NCBI GenBank assembly: GCA_045593555.1
Contig: JAZNWU010000035.1
Coordinates: 20,857 to 84,856 of the forward strand
Source: Fimenecus sp045593555
GTDB lineage: Bacteria; Bacillota; Clostridia; Oscillospirales; Acutalibacteraceae
DNA: 64,000 bases
Direction: 5' to 3'
The position numbers and the translations under genes are program-made. The notes beneath the pieces were generated by a model. It saw only the letters and a program-made list of their open reading frames with translations. It did not search any database and had not been told where the DNA came from. Below, piece by piece: positions 51,650 through 61,249 of this stretch (its first letter is position 1; the number at the start of each line of letters is the position of its first letter).

Positions 51650-53418
51650 TATTCACCATCCTTGAGCATATAGGAAACATCATCTCTTTGTTTTCCTGTT
51701 GCTGAAGCATAAAGAGATTCAATTTCTTTTTCTGCAGTTTTAAATTTATCACTATTCCATTCAGAATAGTTCCAGTCTATGAACTTTTGTCTCATTTGGT
51801 TAAAGAAGTTACGTGCAGAATCTTTATCGTTCAAATCAAAATCTGAACCAAGAACAGAAAGAACTTTTGCAAATGTATATTTTTGTCTTTCTACACTTAC
51901 TGCAGCGTCTACATCATCAAATGAGTTTTGTTGCATATAAACAGAATCTAAGAAGTCGCTCTTAAGATATTCAATGTAATCTTCTGTTGTAGTACCGTCT
52001 TCACCAACAACTTTCATCATTTGGTTAACTTCTACACCAGAAAGATAAACTTTTCTTGCATAAACTACCCATTCTTCTGGTAAAACTGATTTATATTTTG
52101 ACCAAGAAATAATTGGGTCAATTGCAGGATATTTACGAGCATCTGAACGTTCGCGGCTTAATCCGTGGAAGGCTCCAACAACTTTAAGTGTTGCTTGTGT
52201 AACTGGTTCTTCAAAGTTTCCACCAGCAGGAGAAACTGTACCACCAATTGTAACAGAACCAATGTTTCCGTCACGAAGTTTTACAATACCAGCTCTTTCA
52301 TAGAAAGCTGCAATGTAAGATTCAAGATATGCAGGGAAAGCTTCTTCACCAGGAATTTCTTCTAGACGACCTGACATTTCACGAAGAGCTTGTGCCCAAC
52401 GAGATGTTGAGTCTGCCAAAAGAAGAACGTGAAGTCCCATTTGTCTGTAATATTCTGCCAAAGTTACAGATGTGTAAACCGAAGCTTCGCGGCTGGCAAC
52501 TGGCATTGAAGATGTATTACAAATGATAATTGTTCTTTCCATTAAAGAACGACCAGTTCTTGGGTCTTTTAATTCTGGGAATTCTTTAATTGTTTCTACA
52601 ACTTCACCGGCACGTTCACCACAAGCGGCAATAATTACAATGTCTACGTCGGCATTACGGCTTGTTGTGTGTTGTAATACAGTTTTTCCAGCACCGAATG
52701 GACCTGGAATACAATATGTTCCACCTTTGGAAACTGGATAGAATGTGTCAATAAGACGAACTTGTGTAACCATTGGTTCACTTGGAGCAAGGCGTTCTGC
52801 ATAACAATCTACTGCACGTTTTACAGGCCATTTAAAAGACATTGTTAATACAGATTCGTTTCCTTTTTCGTCTGCAATTACTGCCATTTGGTCTTCAATT
52901 GTGTATGAACCAGCTGGAGTCACTTTTTTTACAGTGTACATTCCAAGTTTATCAAATGGAACAAGAATTTTATGTGTAAATGGACCTTCTGGCACCGAAC
53001 CAATCACATCACCAGCAAGAACTTTGTCTCCTTCTTTTACTAAAGGAGTCCAATCCCATTTTTTATCTTTTGGAAGAGCGTCAACATAAACACCTCTTTC
53101 AAGGAAGAAGCCAGCTTTTTCTGCAACTAAAGGAAGTGGGTTTTGTAGTCCGTCAAAAGTTTGGCCTAAAAGACCTGGTCCTAATTCTGCACAAAGCAAA
53201 TCACCAGCAAGTTCAACAACATCGCCAGTTTTAATACCTTGAGTCATTTCAAAAATCTGCATTTGGGCATTATTGCCACGAATACGGATAATTTCACCTC
53301 TTAATTTTTTACCATCAACATTTACATAGCCTACTTCATTCATAGAAACATTACCATCAAATTCAATAGTAACCATGTTTCCATTAATTCCGACTACTTT
53401 TGCTTTTGTATCAGTCAT
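51649..53418 (-). CDS. ntpA: V-type ATPase catalytic subunit A
   Basis: A 589-residue protein with the catalytic Walker A GPFGAGKTVLQH (about residue 236), GERAGEV containing the catalytic glutamate, and SRWAQALREMSGRLEEIPGE. The N-terminal beta barrel and the extra bulge typical of A subunits are present. It couples ATP hydrolysis or synthesis to ion movement. Its stop overlaps the B start, and a DUF2764 gene precedes it. Confidence 0.95.
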   Translation of the reverse strand: MTDTKAKVVGINGNMVTIEFDGNVSMNEVGYVNVDGKKLRGEIIRIRGNNAQMQIFEMTQGIKTGDVVELAGDLLCAELGPGLLGQTFDGLQNPLPLVAEKAGFFLERGVYVDALPKDKKWDWTPLVKEGDKVLAGDVIGSVPEGPFTHKILVPFDKLGMYTVKKVTPAGSYTIEDQMAVIADEKGNESVLTMSFKWPVKRAVDCYAERLAPSEPMVTQVRLIDTFYPVSKGGTYCIPGPFGAGKTVLQHTTSRNADVDIVIIAACGERAGEVVETIKEFPELKDPRTGRSLMERTIIICNTSSMPVASREASVYTSVTLAEYYRQMGLHVLLLADSTSRWAQALREMSGRLEEIPGEEAFPAYLESYIAAFYERAGIVKLRDGNIGSVTIGGTVSPAGGNFEEPVTQATLKVVGAFHGLSRERSDARKYPAIDPIISWSKYKSVLPEEWVVYARKVYLSGVEVNQMMKVVGEDGTTTEDYIEYLKSDFLDSVYMQQNSFDDVDAAVSVERQKYTFAKVLSVLGSDFDLNDKDSARNFFNQMRQKFIDWNYSEWNSDKFKTAEKEIESLYASATGKQRDDVSYMLKDGE

Positions 53419-53445
53419 GATTTATTTTACCTCAACTGTTAATTC

Positions 53446-53985
53446 TTAATTATTTTCAAGAATTTTATCATAAATGATATGATAAGATGATTTTCCATTT
53501 TCAACTTCAAACTTTTTCATACGTTCAACTAATAAAAGTTTCATTCCGTATGCGTAAATTGCATCAATTGAAAAAGCATCTAAAGGTCTCATATCTTCCA
53601 ACAATCTTAATCTATATTCATAAAGAAATTGTTCTGCACTTAAAGGACTGTTCATTCCAACTGCTGTTCTTGCGGCTGTAACAATATCTTGTGTACAACC
53701 AGCTGGTAAAGAAATTGAATCCTTTTTTAATTTTTGACTTCGAATTTGTGCCAATGCAAAACGCAAATTTCTTTCTTTTTCGTACCAAACATCTAAAAAT
53801 GCAGATTTAGTAGAAGGCAATTCTTTAGAAGGAACTAAAGAAAGATTCTCTAAAATTTTAATTTCATCTTCTTTTAAAAATCTACTAGCCAATTCTTTAA
53901 ATTGTTCAGAAGTAATTGGTAAATTAGATTTACTTTCTGTAGTAGAGATGTTTGGAAGTTGGGAAACTAAATAATAGTAAGCCAC
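53446..53985 (-). CDS. DUF2764 protein of the V-ATPase operon
   Basis: A 179-residue protein starting YYYLVSQLPNIS and containing LDVWYEKERNLRFALAQIR, the DUF2764 pattern found next to spirochaete and Bacteroidetes V-ATPases. Its function is not established. It stands where a C-type subunit would be expected, between E and A, and shares start and stop bases with E. Since no C or F subunit is recognisable, it may fill the connector role; that is inference. Confidence 0.85.
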   Translation of the reverse strand: MAYYYLVSQLPNISTTESKSNLPITSEQFKELASRFLKEDEIKILENLSLVPSKELPSTKSAFLDVWYEKERNLRFALAQIRSQKLKKDSISLPAGCTQDIVTAARTAVGMNSPLSAEQFLYEYRLRLLEDMRPLDAFSIDAIYAYGMKLLLVERMKKFEVENGKSSYHIIYDKILENN

Positions 53986-54605
53986 TAATTTGCATCCTTT
54001 GCAGCAATTTGAATTAAACCTGCAACTTTTGGATTAAGATATGCACTGAACATTTGAGCTAAACTTTCTGCAGAATAGTCATAGAATGCAGCACCATTTT
54101 TTACACCAATTCTAAAACCAGAAGATAAAGTTTTATCAACTTTAATTTCCATTCCTTTTGAAATTTCTGCTTTTAATTCTGAAGTAAATGATTTTTCCAA
54201 ATCTTTTAAATCCTTTTCGCTTAATAAAACAGAAAGTTCAGAAGCATCTGTATTTTTTGCCCAATTTTTAATTAATTCTGGAATTAATTTTGTTAAAACA
54301 TCTTTAGATAATACATTTTCTGTTTGTGTCTGAATTAATCCATCTAATTCATTAATAATTCCATCTTTAAAAGACAACAACATATTTCTTCCGGCTTGAA
54401 CAATTGCTTCTTCACTAGCCTTTTCAACACGTTGAATTTCTGCTTTGGCATTTTTAAGGATTTCTTCTGCTTTTGCATTAGCATCTGCAATAATTTGTTC
54501 TGCTTTTTTTTCTGCAGCATCAATTGTTGCTTTTGCATCTTCTTCAGCCTTTGAAATACCTTCTTTTTTGATTTTATCAATCAGTTCCTGTAATTGAATA
54601 TCCAT
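53985..54605 (-). CDS. ntpE: V-type ATPase subunit E (peripheral stalk)
   Basis: A 206-residue protein whose first 100 residues are a charged coiled coil (AEEDAKATIDAAEKKAEQII...), then a compact C-terminal domain (SELSVLLSEKDLKDLEKSF). This is the stator stalk subunit. It is the first gene of the V-ATPase operon and has its own promoter at 54650-54678. Confidence 0.88.
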   Translation of the reverse strand: MDIQLQELIDKIKKEGISKAEEDAKATIDAAEKKAEQIIADANAKAEEILKNAKAEIQRVEKASEEAIVQAGRNMLLSFKDGIINELDGLIQTQTENVLSKDVLTKLIPELIKNWAKNTDASELSVLLSEKDLKDLEKSFTSELKAEISKGMEIKVDKTLSSGFRIGVKNGAAFYDYSAESLAQMFSAYLNPKVAGLIQIAAKDAN

Positions 54606-54649
54606 TACATTACCTCGTTAGTATATTTTCACTTTTATATATCTTTATA

Positions 54650-54678
54650 ATTCTAACTCTGTTTCTTTGTATTTTCAA
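54650..54678 (-). promoter_or_regulatory. Promoter of the V-ATPase operon
   Basis: On the minus strand TTGAAA (54673-54678) and TAGAAT (54650-54655) are spaced by 17 bp. It begins one base after the galM stop, so the V-ATPase genes can be transcribed apart from the upstream motility cluster. ACGAGGTAA follows before the subunit E start. Confidence 0.7.
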
Positions 54679-55755
54679 TTAAAAATTAAAAGAATAAATT
54701 GTTTTTGCTTTCATTGTTTTTCCAGGTTCAAGTACACAACTTGGGAATTCAGAAATATTTGGTGTATCTGGGAAACATTGTGTTTCTAAACAAACAGCTC
54801 CATGTTTTCTATATTTAACACCATTTTTTCCAATTACGCCATGTAATCCATTACCAGTGTACAATTGACATCCTTCCATATTTGTAAACACTTGCATTTC
54901 AACATCATTTTCAAGTTCTTTTAATTTACAAAATTCAACTAAATCAGAATCTTCTAAAGGACATCCACAATTTTTATCTTCTAGATTATATTTTTCTGTT
55001 ACATAACAGTGATCGTATCCACCAATTTTGATTTTTTTAATATCTTTTCCCAAGGATTTTTCTGTTGTAAAATCAAAAGGTGTATTTTCTACATTAATGA
55101 ATTTTCCAGTTGGAATTAAACCTTTTCTAACTTCAAGAATATACTTTGAATTCATCTTTAAAGTGTGGTTTAAGATTTTTCCATTTCCTGCCAAATTAAA
55201 ATAAGCATGATTTGTAATATTAATAGGAGTTGCTTTATCTGTTTTTGCTGTGTAATAACATGTAAGATTATTGTTATTGTCCAAAAGATAGTAAACTTCA
55301 AGCTTTACGTTACCTGGCATTCCTTGTTCACCATCTGGAGATAATCTTGTAAATTTAACGCCCACATAATTTTCTTCTTTTACAAGGCTTCCCTTCCAAA
55401 CTTTTTTATGATAGCCATCAAATCCACCGTGAAGTGTATTTTCTTTATCATTTTTGTCTAATTTGTATTTTTTTCCATCAATTGTAAAACTTGCATTTCC
55501 AATTCTGTTTGCAAAACGTCCTACTATACATCCAAAAAAACTTGTTGAAGTAACATAACCATCCAAAGTTGAATGTCCATACAAAACATCAATTGTCTTC
55601 CCATTTTTCTTTTCTAAGACAATACTTGTTAATGTTGCACCTAGCTCTGTACAAGAAACTGACATTTTTCCATTTGAAATTGTAAATAAATTAACCTCTG
55701 TTCCATCACAGAGTACACCAAATAATTGTTTTTTAGTTTTCATTTGTAACCTCAT
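54679..55755 (-). CDS. galM: Aldose 1-epimerase (mutarotase)
   Basis: A 358-residue protein with FGCIVGRFANRIGNASF, the ENTLHGGFDGYHKKVW histidine, and NITNHAYFNLAG (catalytic His) and the C-terminal CLETQCFPDTPN (catalytic Glu region). It interconverts alpha and beta anomers of galactose and glucose in the cytosol. It lies 3 bp after a small membrane-anchored protein and before the V-ATPase promoter. Start supported by conserved length. Confidence 0.92.
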   Translation of the reverse strand: MRLQMKTKKQLFGVLCDGTEVNLFTISNGKMSVSCTELGATLTSIVLEKKNGKTIDVLYGHSTLDGYVTSTSFFGCIVGRFANRIGNASFTIDGKKYKLDKNDKENTLHGGFDGYHKKVWKGSLVKEENYVGVKFTRLSPDGEQGMPGNVKLEVYYLLDNNNNLTCYYTAKTDKATPINITNHAYFNLAGNGKILNHTLKMNSKYILEVRKGLIPTGKFINVENTPFDFTTEKSLGKDIKKIKIGGYDHCYVTEKYNLEDKNCGCPLEDSDLVEFCKLKELENDVEMQVFTNMEGCQLYTGNGLHGVIGKNGVKYRKHGAVCLETQCFPDTPNISEFPSCVLEPGKTMKAKTIYSFNF

Positions 55756-55758
55756 AAA

Positions 55759-56415
55759 TTAAATCATATCTATAATTAATTGAACTTCTGTTACAGAACA
55801 AGAAAGTTCTGATGCAATTTGTTCAACGGTATATCCTTGATTATATAACATTTCTACTTTTTGATTTAAATTGCTAACTTTTTTATTAGATTTTGGCTCA
55901 ATTTGTTGGGAAAACAAATCTGGTTGTTCATTACGATTTTCAACTGATTTTATATTAGGTTTGTGAAGTGGTCTTGTATAAACATCATTTTTTGTTGTAT
56001 AAACATCCCTTGAATTTGAAAAAAAATCATTTTGAACATTATTTTGTACATTTACATTTTGATTATTCAAAGAATTATTATAATTTGCATTATTTTTTTG
56101 AGTATACTGTATATTTTTGTTAACACCTTGTCTATCAATCTCAGCTAACATATCTCTTAAAAGGTTTGTTGCTTGTTGAAACTCCTGCATTTTTTCTTCT
56201 GATTCTTTAAGAAGAGTTCGCATTTGTCTTTGACAATGATTTATTAAATCTATATCACGTTGGGCGTTTTGATTTACATCACCAACAATTTGATTAATTT
56301 TTTGTTTAGTTTTTTCAACAATATCATCTGTAGTGAATAAAGATTTAAATTTAAATAAAAAAACAAATAAGAGACATATATTTATTAAACTAAGAGTGAT
56401 TGCAATATAATTCAT
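55759..56415 (-). CDS. Membrane-anchored coiled-coil protein with C-terminal helix-turn-helix-like segment
   Basis: A 218-residue protein: one N-terminal membrane segment (residues 3-20), a coiled coil (about 35-95), an asparagine-rich linker (about 100-130), and a C-terminal segment KVEMLYNQGYTVEQIASELSCSVTEVQLI that resembles a DUF6115-type helix-turn-helix. Similar proteins occur next to flagellar sigma and FapA genes in spirochaetes and Firmicutes. Role unknown; a surface or cell-envelope link to motility is possible. Confidence 0.65.
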   Translation of the reverse strand: MNYIAITLSLINICLLFVFLFKFKSLFTTDDIVEKTKQKINQIVGDVNQNAQRDIDLINHCQRQMRTLLKESEEKMQEFQQATNLLRDMLAEIDRQGVNKNIQYTQKNNANYNNSLNNQNVNVQNNVQNDFFSNSRDVYTTKNDVYTRPLHKPNIKSVENRNEQPDLFSQQIEPKSNKKVSNLNQKVEMLYNQGYTVEQIASELSCSVTEVQLIIDMI

Positions 56416-56418
56416 AAA

Positions 56419-56769
56419 TTACCTCATTATATCTATTATTGAGCCGACTTTTTTATCTTGGTAATTTGAAATTGCATTTATTTGTGCTTCTTCATTCTGA
56501 TTTTCTAAGTCATCAGAATCATCTTTTTGACTAGAAAAGTTTGCTCCTGAACTGTTAGCACCACCTTTTCCGTCCGAAGAAATTTTAGGAGATAATGATT
56601 GAGTATTTGAAGTATTTTGTATTTTTTGACTATTCTCAAGATTTTTTTGAATATTTGATTGTTGTTGCATAGCTTCTGACAGTTGGGCTTGTTGTTGAGC
56701 GCCTGCATTTTTTGCAACATTATTCAATTGAGAATACATTGTTTGCATATCAATTGGTTGTATAGCCAT
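56419..56769 (-). CDS. Small spirochaete-type hypothetical protein
   Basis: A 116-residue hydrophilic protein starting MAIQPIDMQTMYSQL, with GAGGA 5-6 bp before the ATG at 56769. Rich in Gln, Asn and Ser, probably mostly unstructured, with an acidic C-terminal part (DDSDDLENQNEEAQ). Its start lies within the last codons of the FapA gene, so the two are coupled. I do not know a function; position suggests a role with the flagellar genes. Confidence 0.6.
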   Translation of the reverse strand: MAIQPIDMQTMYSQLNNVAKNAGAQQQAQLSEAMQQQSNIQKNLENSQKIQNTSNTQSLSPKISSDGKGGANSSGANFSSQKDDSDDLENQNEEAQINAISNYQDKKVGSIIDIMR

Positions 56770-58717
56770 CTGGATCCTCAATTATTGCAGAAGGAGGCTC
56801 ATAAGCCCCTCGTTTACTAAAACTCTTATCATAATAGAATGTAACACCCTTTACATCCATTTTAACTTCATCTAAAACATCACGAACGTAAACTTTTACG
56901 CCTGCATAAACAATATTTTCAACTTTTACTTTTCCAACTGCTTTTAGTTCTCTTAAGTGAGCTTGAATAGTTTCAATTTCAGCTGTCATTTCGTCAAGTT
57001 CATTTGAAATTTCATTCATTCTTTGTTTTAATTGAGAAAGTTTTTCTTCTTTATCTAGAGGCAATTTTTTTCTTAATTTTTTCTGTTGTTCAAGTGTTTG
57101 AACGTCTAATTCAATATTATCATATTCTTTTGTATGATCAGACTGTTTTTTCTGAAGTTCAATTAACCTATTTTTTGCACGAGGGTCAATACCAACTTCA
57201 AGGATTGTTTCTGTACCACCACCAGGAGAACCAATTTTTTTAGCACAAATTTCTTCTGTTGCTAGTAAATGGCCTCCAATAATCTGAGCTTTTTTACCAC
57301 GAACAATAATATTCTTCATGGCAGTAATATTTGAGTTTACAATTGAGTCTGAAACAATAACATTTTCTTCAACTTCTACAGTTGTATCATTAATAAATTT
57401 TGCCCAAAGAGATTTACCAGCTTTAATGTGACCTTCACCTTTTCCAAATACACCTTGAGCTAATACAATATTACCAGTTGCTTCAAGATAAGATTTATCT
57501 ACAATTCCGTTTACTTCAATATTTGTAGCTTCAACTTTATATCCTTCTTCAACCGCACCTTTAATAATAACTGTACCAACAAATTTTACATCACCAGTTT
57601 TAACGTTTACAGCATCAAGATATTTTACTGGTTCAACAGCAATTTTACCGTTGATTAGCATTACTTCACCGTCAATCTCTGCAACCACAGTAACGCCGTC
57701 TTTATCAAATTTTACATTGGCACCTAACTGAATTTGAATATCTTTTCCGTTTTTAGCTTCAAGGTAACGACCAAATAAAGTTTTTCCACCTTTGCCACGT
57801 TCTGCAGGAATTTTTGTTGCCAATGGTTGCCCGGCAATTACGTTTTGAATTTGATTTAATTCTTTGTAGTTAATGTTTCCAGAATCAGAAATTTTTGCTT
57901 TTAATTTCTTAGGATCTGTTTCAAAATTGTATGAAAGATAAGCATCTTTTCCATCAACTGGGTGAATTGCTTCTGCAACTTGGAATGGAACATCATAAAC
58001 AGGATTATCAACAAATTCTAAAATTTTATCTTCTTGAATACATTGTTCAACAATACCTTGTTGCAACATACTGCGTTTGATTGAATCAAATGAAGCATCA
58101 GCCCCACTCATTCCAGGAGCAGAAACAACAATGTAGCCTTTCATTTCATCTTTTGTTACATCTACACCAACAAGAGCATCAACACCTTGTATATGCTTAT
58201 ATTGACCAATAACTGTATATTCGTTGTTTGTTCCTTGTTTTACAAGTTTTTTAATAAGTGATTCATCAAAATCAATTGTATCTTGACGTTTTACATCTTC
58301 AATTACTTCTTTTAAATCTACAGGTGTACCATCTCCCAAAGGCAAAATAACTTTAAGTAAAATGTCAGTATTAAAGCGGCGTACATAGTAAAGTCCATCT
58401 TGATTTTTAATTGCAGCCGATTCTGCTTCGTCGTCATCAATAATAAGTCCATCAGAAGCTTTTTTAACAACTGTTTTGATTGTATTTGGATCTTGATAAA
58501 TTTTTAAATGCCATGGCTTTTTTCCAATACTTAAAAAACCATCACTTCCACGTTCAACAACTTCGTATTGAAGATTAGAAATTTTTGTGTCTAATTGTAC
58601 GGCAGCATCAGATAAAGCTTCGTCAATGGTATCTGCGCGAACGTCTACCATATGAAGTTCTTTATCAATCATGAAACGTTCCTTCATATCAGATCGAATT
58701 TTATCTAATGTAACCAT
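56750..58717 (-). CDS. fapA: FapA (DUF342) family protein with N-terminal Jag-like domain
   Basis: A 655-residue protein. Residues about 30-75 are a Jag_N-type domain (IDEALSDAAVQLDTKISNLQ). The FapA/DUF342 domain follows, with a beta-helix-type polymer region (VKTGDVKFVGTVIIKGAVEE, GNIVLAQGVFGKGEGHIKAG) and a coiled coil near residue 530-600. FapA-type proteins act near flagella or polar structures; the exact role is unsettled. It lies 6 bp after the sigma factor, as in other spirochaetes. Confidence 0.85.
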   Translation of the reverse strand: MVTLDKIRSDMKERFMIDKELHMVDVRADTIDEALSDAAVQLDTKISNLQYEVVERGSDGFLSIGKKPWHLKIYQDPNTIKTVVKKASDGLIIDDDEAESAAIKNQDGLYYVRRFNTDILLKVILPLGDGTPVDLKEVIEDVKRQDTIDFDESLIKKLVKQGTNNEYTVIGQYKHIQGVDALVGVDVTKDEMKGYIVVSAPGMSGADASFDSIKRSMLQQGIVEQCIQEDKILEFVDNPVYDVPFQVAEAIHPVDGKDAYLSYNFETDPKKLKAKISDSGNINYKELNQIQNVIAGQPLATKIPAERGKGGKTLFGRYLEAKNGKDIQIQLGANVKFDKDGVTVVAEIDGEVMLINGKIAVEPVKYLDAVNVKTGDVKFVGTVIIKGAVEEGYKVEATNIEVNGIVDKSYLEATGNIVLAQGVFGKGEGHIKAGKSLWAKFINDTTVEVEENVIVSDSIVNSNITAMKNIIVRGKKAQIIGGHLLATEEICAKKIGSPGGGTETILEVGIDPRAKNRLIELQKKQSDHTKEYDNIELDVQTLEQQKKLRKKLPLDKEEKLSQLKQRMNEISNELDEMTAEIETIQAHLRELKAVGKVKVENIVYAGVKVYVRDVLDEVKMDVKGVTFYYDKSFSKRGAYEPPSAIIEDPDGYTTN

Positions 58718-58723
58718 AATTTG

Positions 58724-59506
58724 TTAAATTATCCCTCTTCTTAAATTAGTTAATTTTGCACGCAAACGTAAATTAGCTTTTGTGTGTAATTGTGAAATTC
58801 TTGATTCACTTACTTCTAAAACTTCACCAATTTCTTTAAAAGTTAAATCTTCGTGATAATACAAAACAATTACCATTTTTTCTTTTTCTGGTAATTCGCT
58901 AATTGCTTCTGCAATTACTTTCTTAATTTCTTCCCTTTCTGCAATTACATCTGGATTTAAACTTGCTGGAGATTCAATATTGTTACCAATTGACATATTA
59001 TCATTGTCATCACCAGCAAACCAAACATCATTAAGAGAAAGAACACTTGTACCAGAAACTTTCATTACTGTTTTGTGATATTCTTCTTCGCTTAAATTCA
59101 AAGATTTAGCAATTTCAGAATCAGAAGCAGGACGACCTAATCTTGACTCCAAAGAAACAATTGCATCTTCAATTTCTCTTGATTTTTGTCTAACAGAACG
59201 AGGAACCCAGTCAATTTGTCTTAATTCATCAAAAATTGCACCTCTAATACGAGTAACGGCATAAGTTTTAAACTTAACATTTTTTGATGTATCATATTTA
59301 TTAATTGCATCTAATAAACCAAATTGACCAAAACCTACTAAATCATCAAATTCAACGCTACTAGGCATTCCTGTTGCAACTTTACCTGCAACATACTTTA
59401 CAAGAGGCATATATTGTCTAATAAACTTATCTCTTAAAGCTGGAGATTTTGTCTTTTTGAACTCTTCCCAAAGTTCATCTTCTTCTTTTTCGTCATTTAT
59501 TGGCAT
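58724..59506 (-). CDS. whiG: Sigma factor of the FliA/WhiG type
   Basis: A 260-residue sigma-28-family factor, starting at the ATG for MPINDEKEE (AAAGGTG 6 bp upstream; a GTG 9 bp earlier is an alternative). Regions 2 (YMPLVKYVAGKVATGMPSSV, DDLVGFGQFGLLDAIN), 3 (SREIEDAIVSLESRLG) and 4 (FKEIGEVLEVSESRISQLH) are intact. It drives late flagellar and chemotaxis genes. It is 15 bp behind a small membrane protein and ahead of fapA. Confidence 0.92.
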   Translation of the reverse strand: MPINDEKEEDELWEEFKKTKSPALRDKFIRQYMPLVKYVAGKVATGMPSSVEFDDLVGFGQFGLLDAINKYDTSKNVKFKTYAVTRIRGAIFDELRQIDWVPRSVRQKSREIEDAIVSLESRLGRPASDSEIAKSLNLSEEEYHKTVMKVSGTSVLSLNDVWFAGDDNDNMSIGNNIESPASLNPDVIAEREEIKKVIAEAISELPEKEKMVIVLYYHEDLTFKEIGEVLEVSESRISQLHTKANLRLRAKLTNLRRGII

Positions 59507-59521
59507 ATATCTCACCTTTTA

Positions 59522-60268
59522 TTAACTTGATTCCTCTGATAAAACCGAACTAATTGCTTTTGCAATTAAACCAGTATCTTGTATTTCTCCAACTAAACTG
59601 TCAGATTTTTTTTTGGAAGATACCGACAAAGAAGCTCCAAAAACTTCATTATCGCCATCCCCTGAATCATTACTAAAATCATTATTTTCTGACGCACTTT
59701 CAAAATAGGACATATCTGGAAGCACATCAATTGTTCCTGCATTTCCTTCACTATCAACAACATTTTGTTGATTAATTCCTTCACCAAGTGCAGCCTTATT
59801 TTGTTCAGAAATAATATCTCTTGGATTTCCAGCCTCTTTTTCTGACATATTTGTTACAGTTTCAAAATTTCTAAGAGGAACAAATCCAGCATTATTCTCT
59901 GATAATTTTTCAGAATTAACATCCGTTGAATTTAACATAAATGTGTTATTTCCAACATTAAAATTATTGTCACTTTGTGTAGGAGAAAGTTCTTCATCCT
60001 GAATAACTAAATCTACAATTTTTCCTTTTGTATTATTTTCATGAGTTGAAGAAGTTGGAACATCTGAAGCTAAATCACTAGAAACATCTTCATACAAAAA
60101 CTTAGAAAAAACAAAAGTAACAAGAAATCCTAAAACCGAAAAAATTAATGTAAAAATTAAAGCTTTAAGAAAAATGCTTATAAAATTTGAATGGGAAAAT
60201 AAACCAAATACGAACGAAATTAAAAAACCTAAGATTGCAAAAGTAGAAATTGCTTTAACTTTTCGCAC
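59522..60268 (-). CDS. Hypothetical two-helix membrane protein between flhG and whiG
   Basis: A 248-residue protein with two hydrophobic segments at residues 7-25 and 30-55, then a long, low-complexity, acidic and Asn/Ser-rich cytosolic or outer tail. The start is a GTG with GGGAGG upstream. I do not recognise a domain. Treponema genomes carry small membrane proteins in this slot of the flhA-flhF-flhG-whiG cluster, so a link to motility or sigma control is likely but unproven. A 96-bp gap separates it from flhG. Confidence 0.65.
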   Translation of the reverse strand: MRKVKAISTFAILGFLISFVFGLFSHSNFISIFLKALIFTLIFSVLGFLVTFVFSKFLYEDVSSDLASDVPTSSTHENNTKGKIVDLVIQDEELSPTQSDNNFNVGNNTFMLNSTDVNSEKLSENNAGFVPLRNFETVTNMSEKEAGNPRDIISEQNKAALGEGINQQNVVDSEGNAGTIDVLPDMSYFESASENNDFSNDSGDGDNEVFGASLSVSSKKKSDSLVGEIQDTGLIAKAISSVLSEESS

Positions 60269-60364
60269 TTTTTATCCTCCCATAAAAATTACATATATAT
60301 TTTACTATATAATGTTAAAAAACTCCAATATAATTTTAATTATTAAGTAAAATTTAATAATATA

Positions 60365-61246
60365 TTATTTCTTTTTGCCTAAAAACTTCTTCAAAAAGTT
60401 TGCAACTCCATCATTATATTCAGGTTCTGTTTTTTCAATTCTACCTACAATATGTTTTAAACAAACCGAAGGTTTTGAAGTTGGGTTAACAACTATAAAC
60501 GGCTTTTGTCTAATTACAGCTGCCTGAACTATTGGATCCTCAAATACACATCCAAGATATTCAACTTTGTAATTTAAAAATTGGCCAACAATGTTAATAA
60601 TGCGTTCAGAAATTCTTTTTCCTTCTTCCACAGAATGAACTCTATTTACAACTAATTTCAAATTTACAATGCGATCAACGATTTCTGTTGTAATAATTTT
60701 AATAATTCCATAAGCATCGGTGATTGCAGTTGGTTCTGGAGTTGTTAAAACATATACTTCATCAGCAGCTGCAACAAATTGCAAAACGTTATTAGCAATA
60801 CCAGCACCTGTATCAATAATAATGATATCTGCATTTCCCAAGGAACTAAATTGTTTGGCAAAATATTCAAGTTCTTCTACACTTAGGTTTGCAATTTTAG
60901 AAAAACCGTTTGCACCTGCAATAAACTTAATTCCAAATTCAGTATCATTAATGATTTCCTTCATTGTTTTCTTTTTATTGATTACATGCATCAAATTGTA
61001 TTGTGGAACAATATTTAACAAAACGTTAACATTTGCCATTCCCAAATCGCCATCAATTAAGATAACTTTTTTTCCTAATTGAGCATAAGCAATGGCCATA
61101 TTTACGGCAAAATTACTTTTTCCAACACCACCTTTACCGCTAGTAATTGCAATAATTCTAGTTTTATGGTCATTTTTTGATGAATGACTTGCTGAAACAT
61201 TTTCATCTTTCATTAATTCTTTTAATTCATTTAATTGTTCTTCCAT
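60365..61246 (-). CDS. flhG: FlhG (MinD-type ATPase)
   Basis: A 293-residue MinD/ParA-family ATPase. The deviant Walker A is SGKGGVGKSNFAVNMA (about residues 35-50), Walker B is VILIDGDLGMANVNVLL, and TGAGIANNVLQF is conserved. A short N-terminal helix (EEQLNELKELMK) may contact FlhF. It controls flagellar number and position. It lies 3 bp behind flhF. Confidence 0.93.
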   Translation of the reverse strand: MEEQLNELKELMKDENVSASHSSKNDHKTRIIAITSGKGGVGKSNFAVNMAIAYAQLGKKVILIDGDLGMANVNVLLNIVPQYNLMHVINKKKTMKEIINDTEFGIKFIAGANGFSKIANLSVEELEYFAKQFSSLGNADIIIIDTGAGIANNVLQFVAAADEVYVLTTPEPTAITDAYGIIKIITTEIVDRIVNLKLVVNRVHSVEEGKRISERIINIVGQFLNYKVEYLGCVFEDPIVQAAVIRQKPFIVVNPTSKPSVCLKHIVGRIEKTEPEYNDGVANFLKKFLGKKK

Positions 61247-61249
61247 AAT

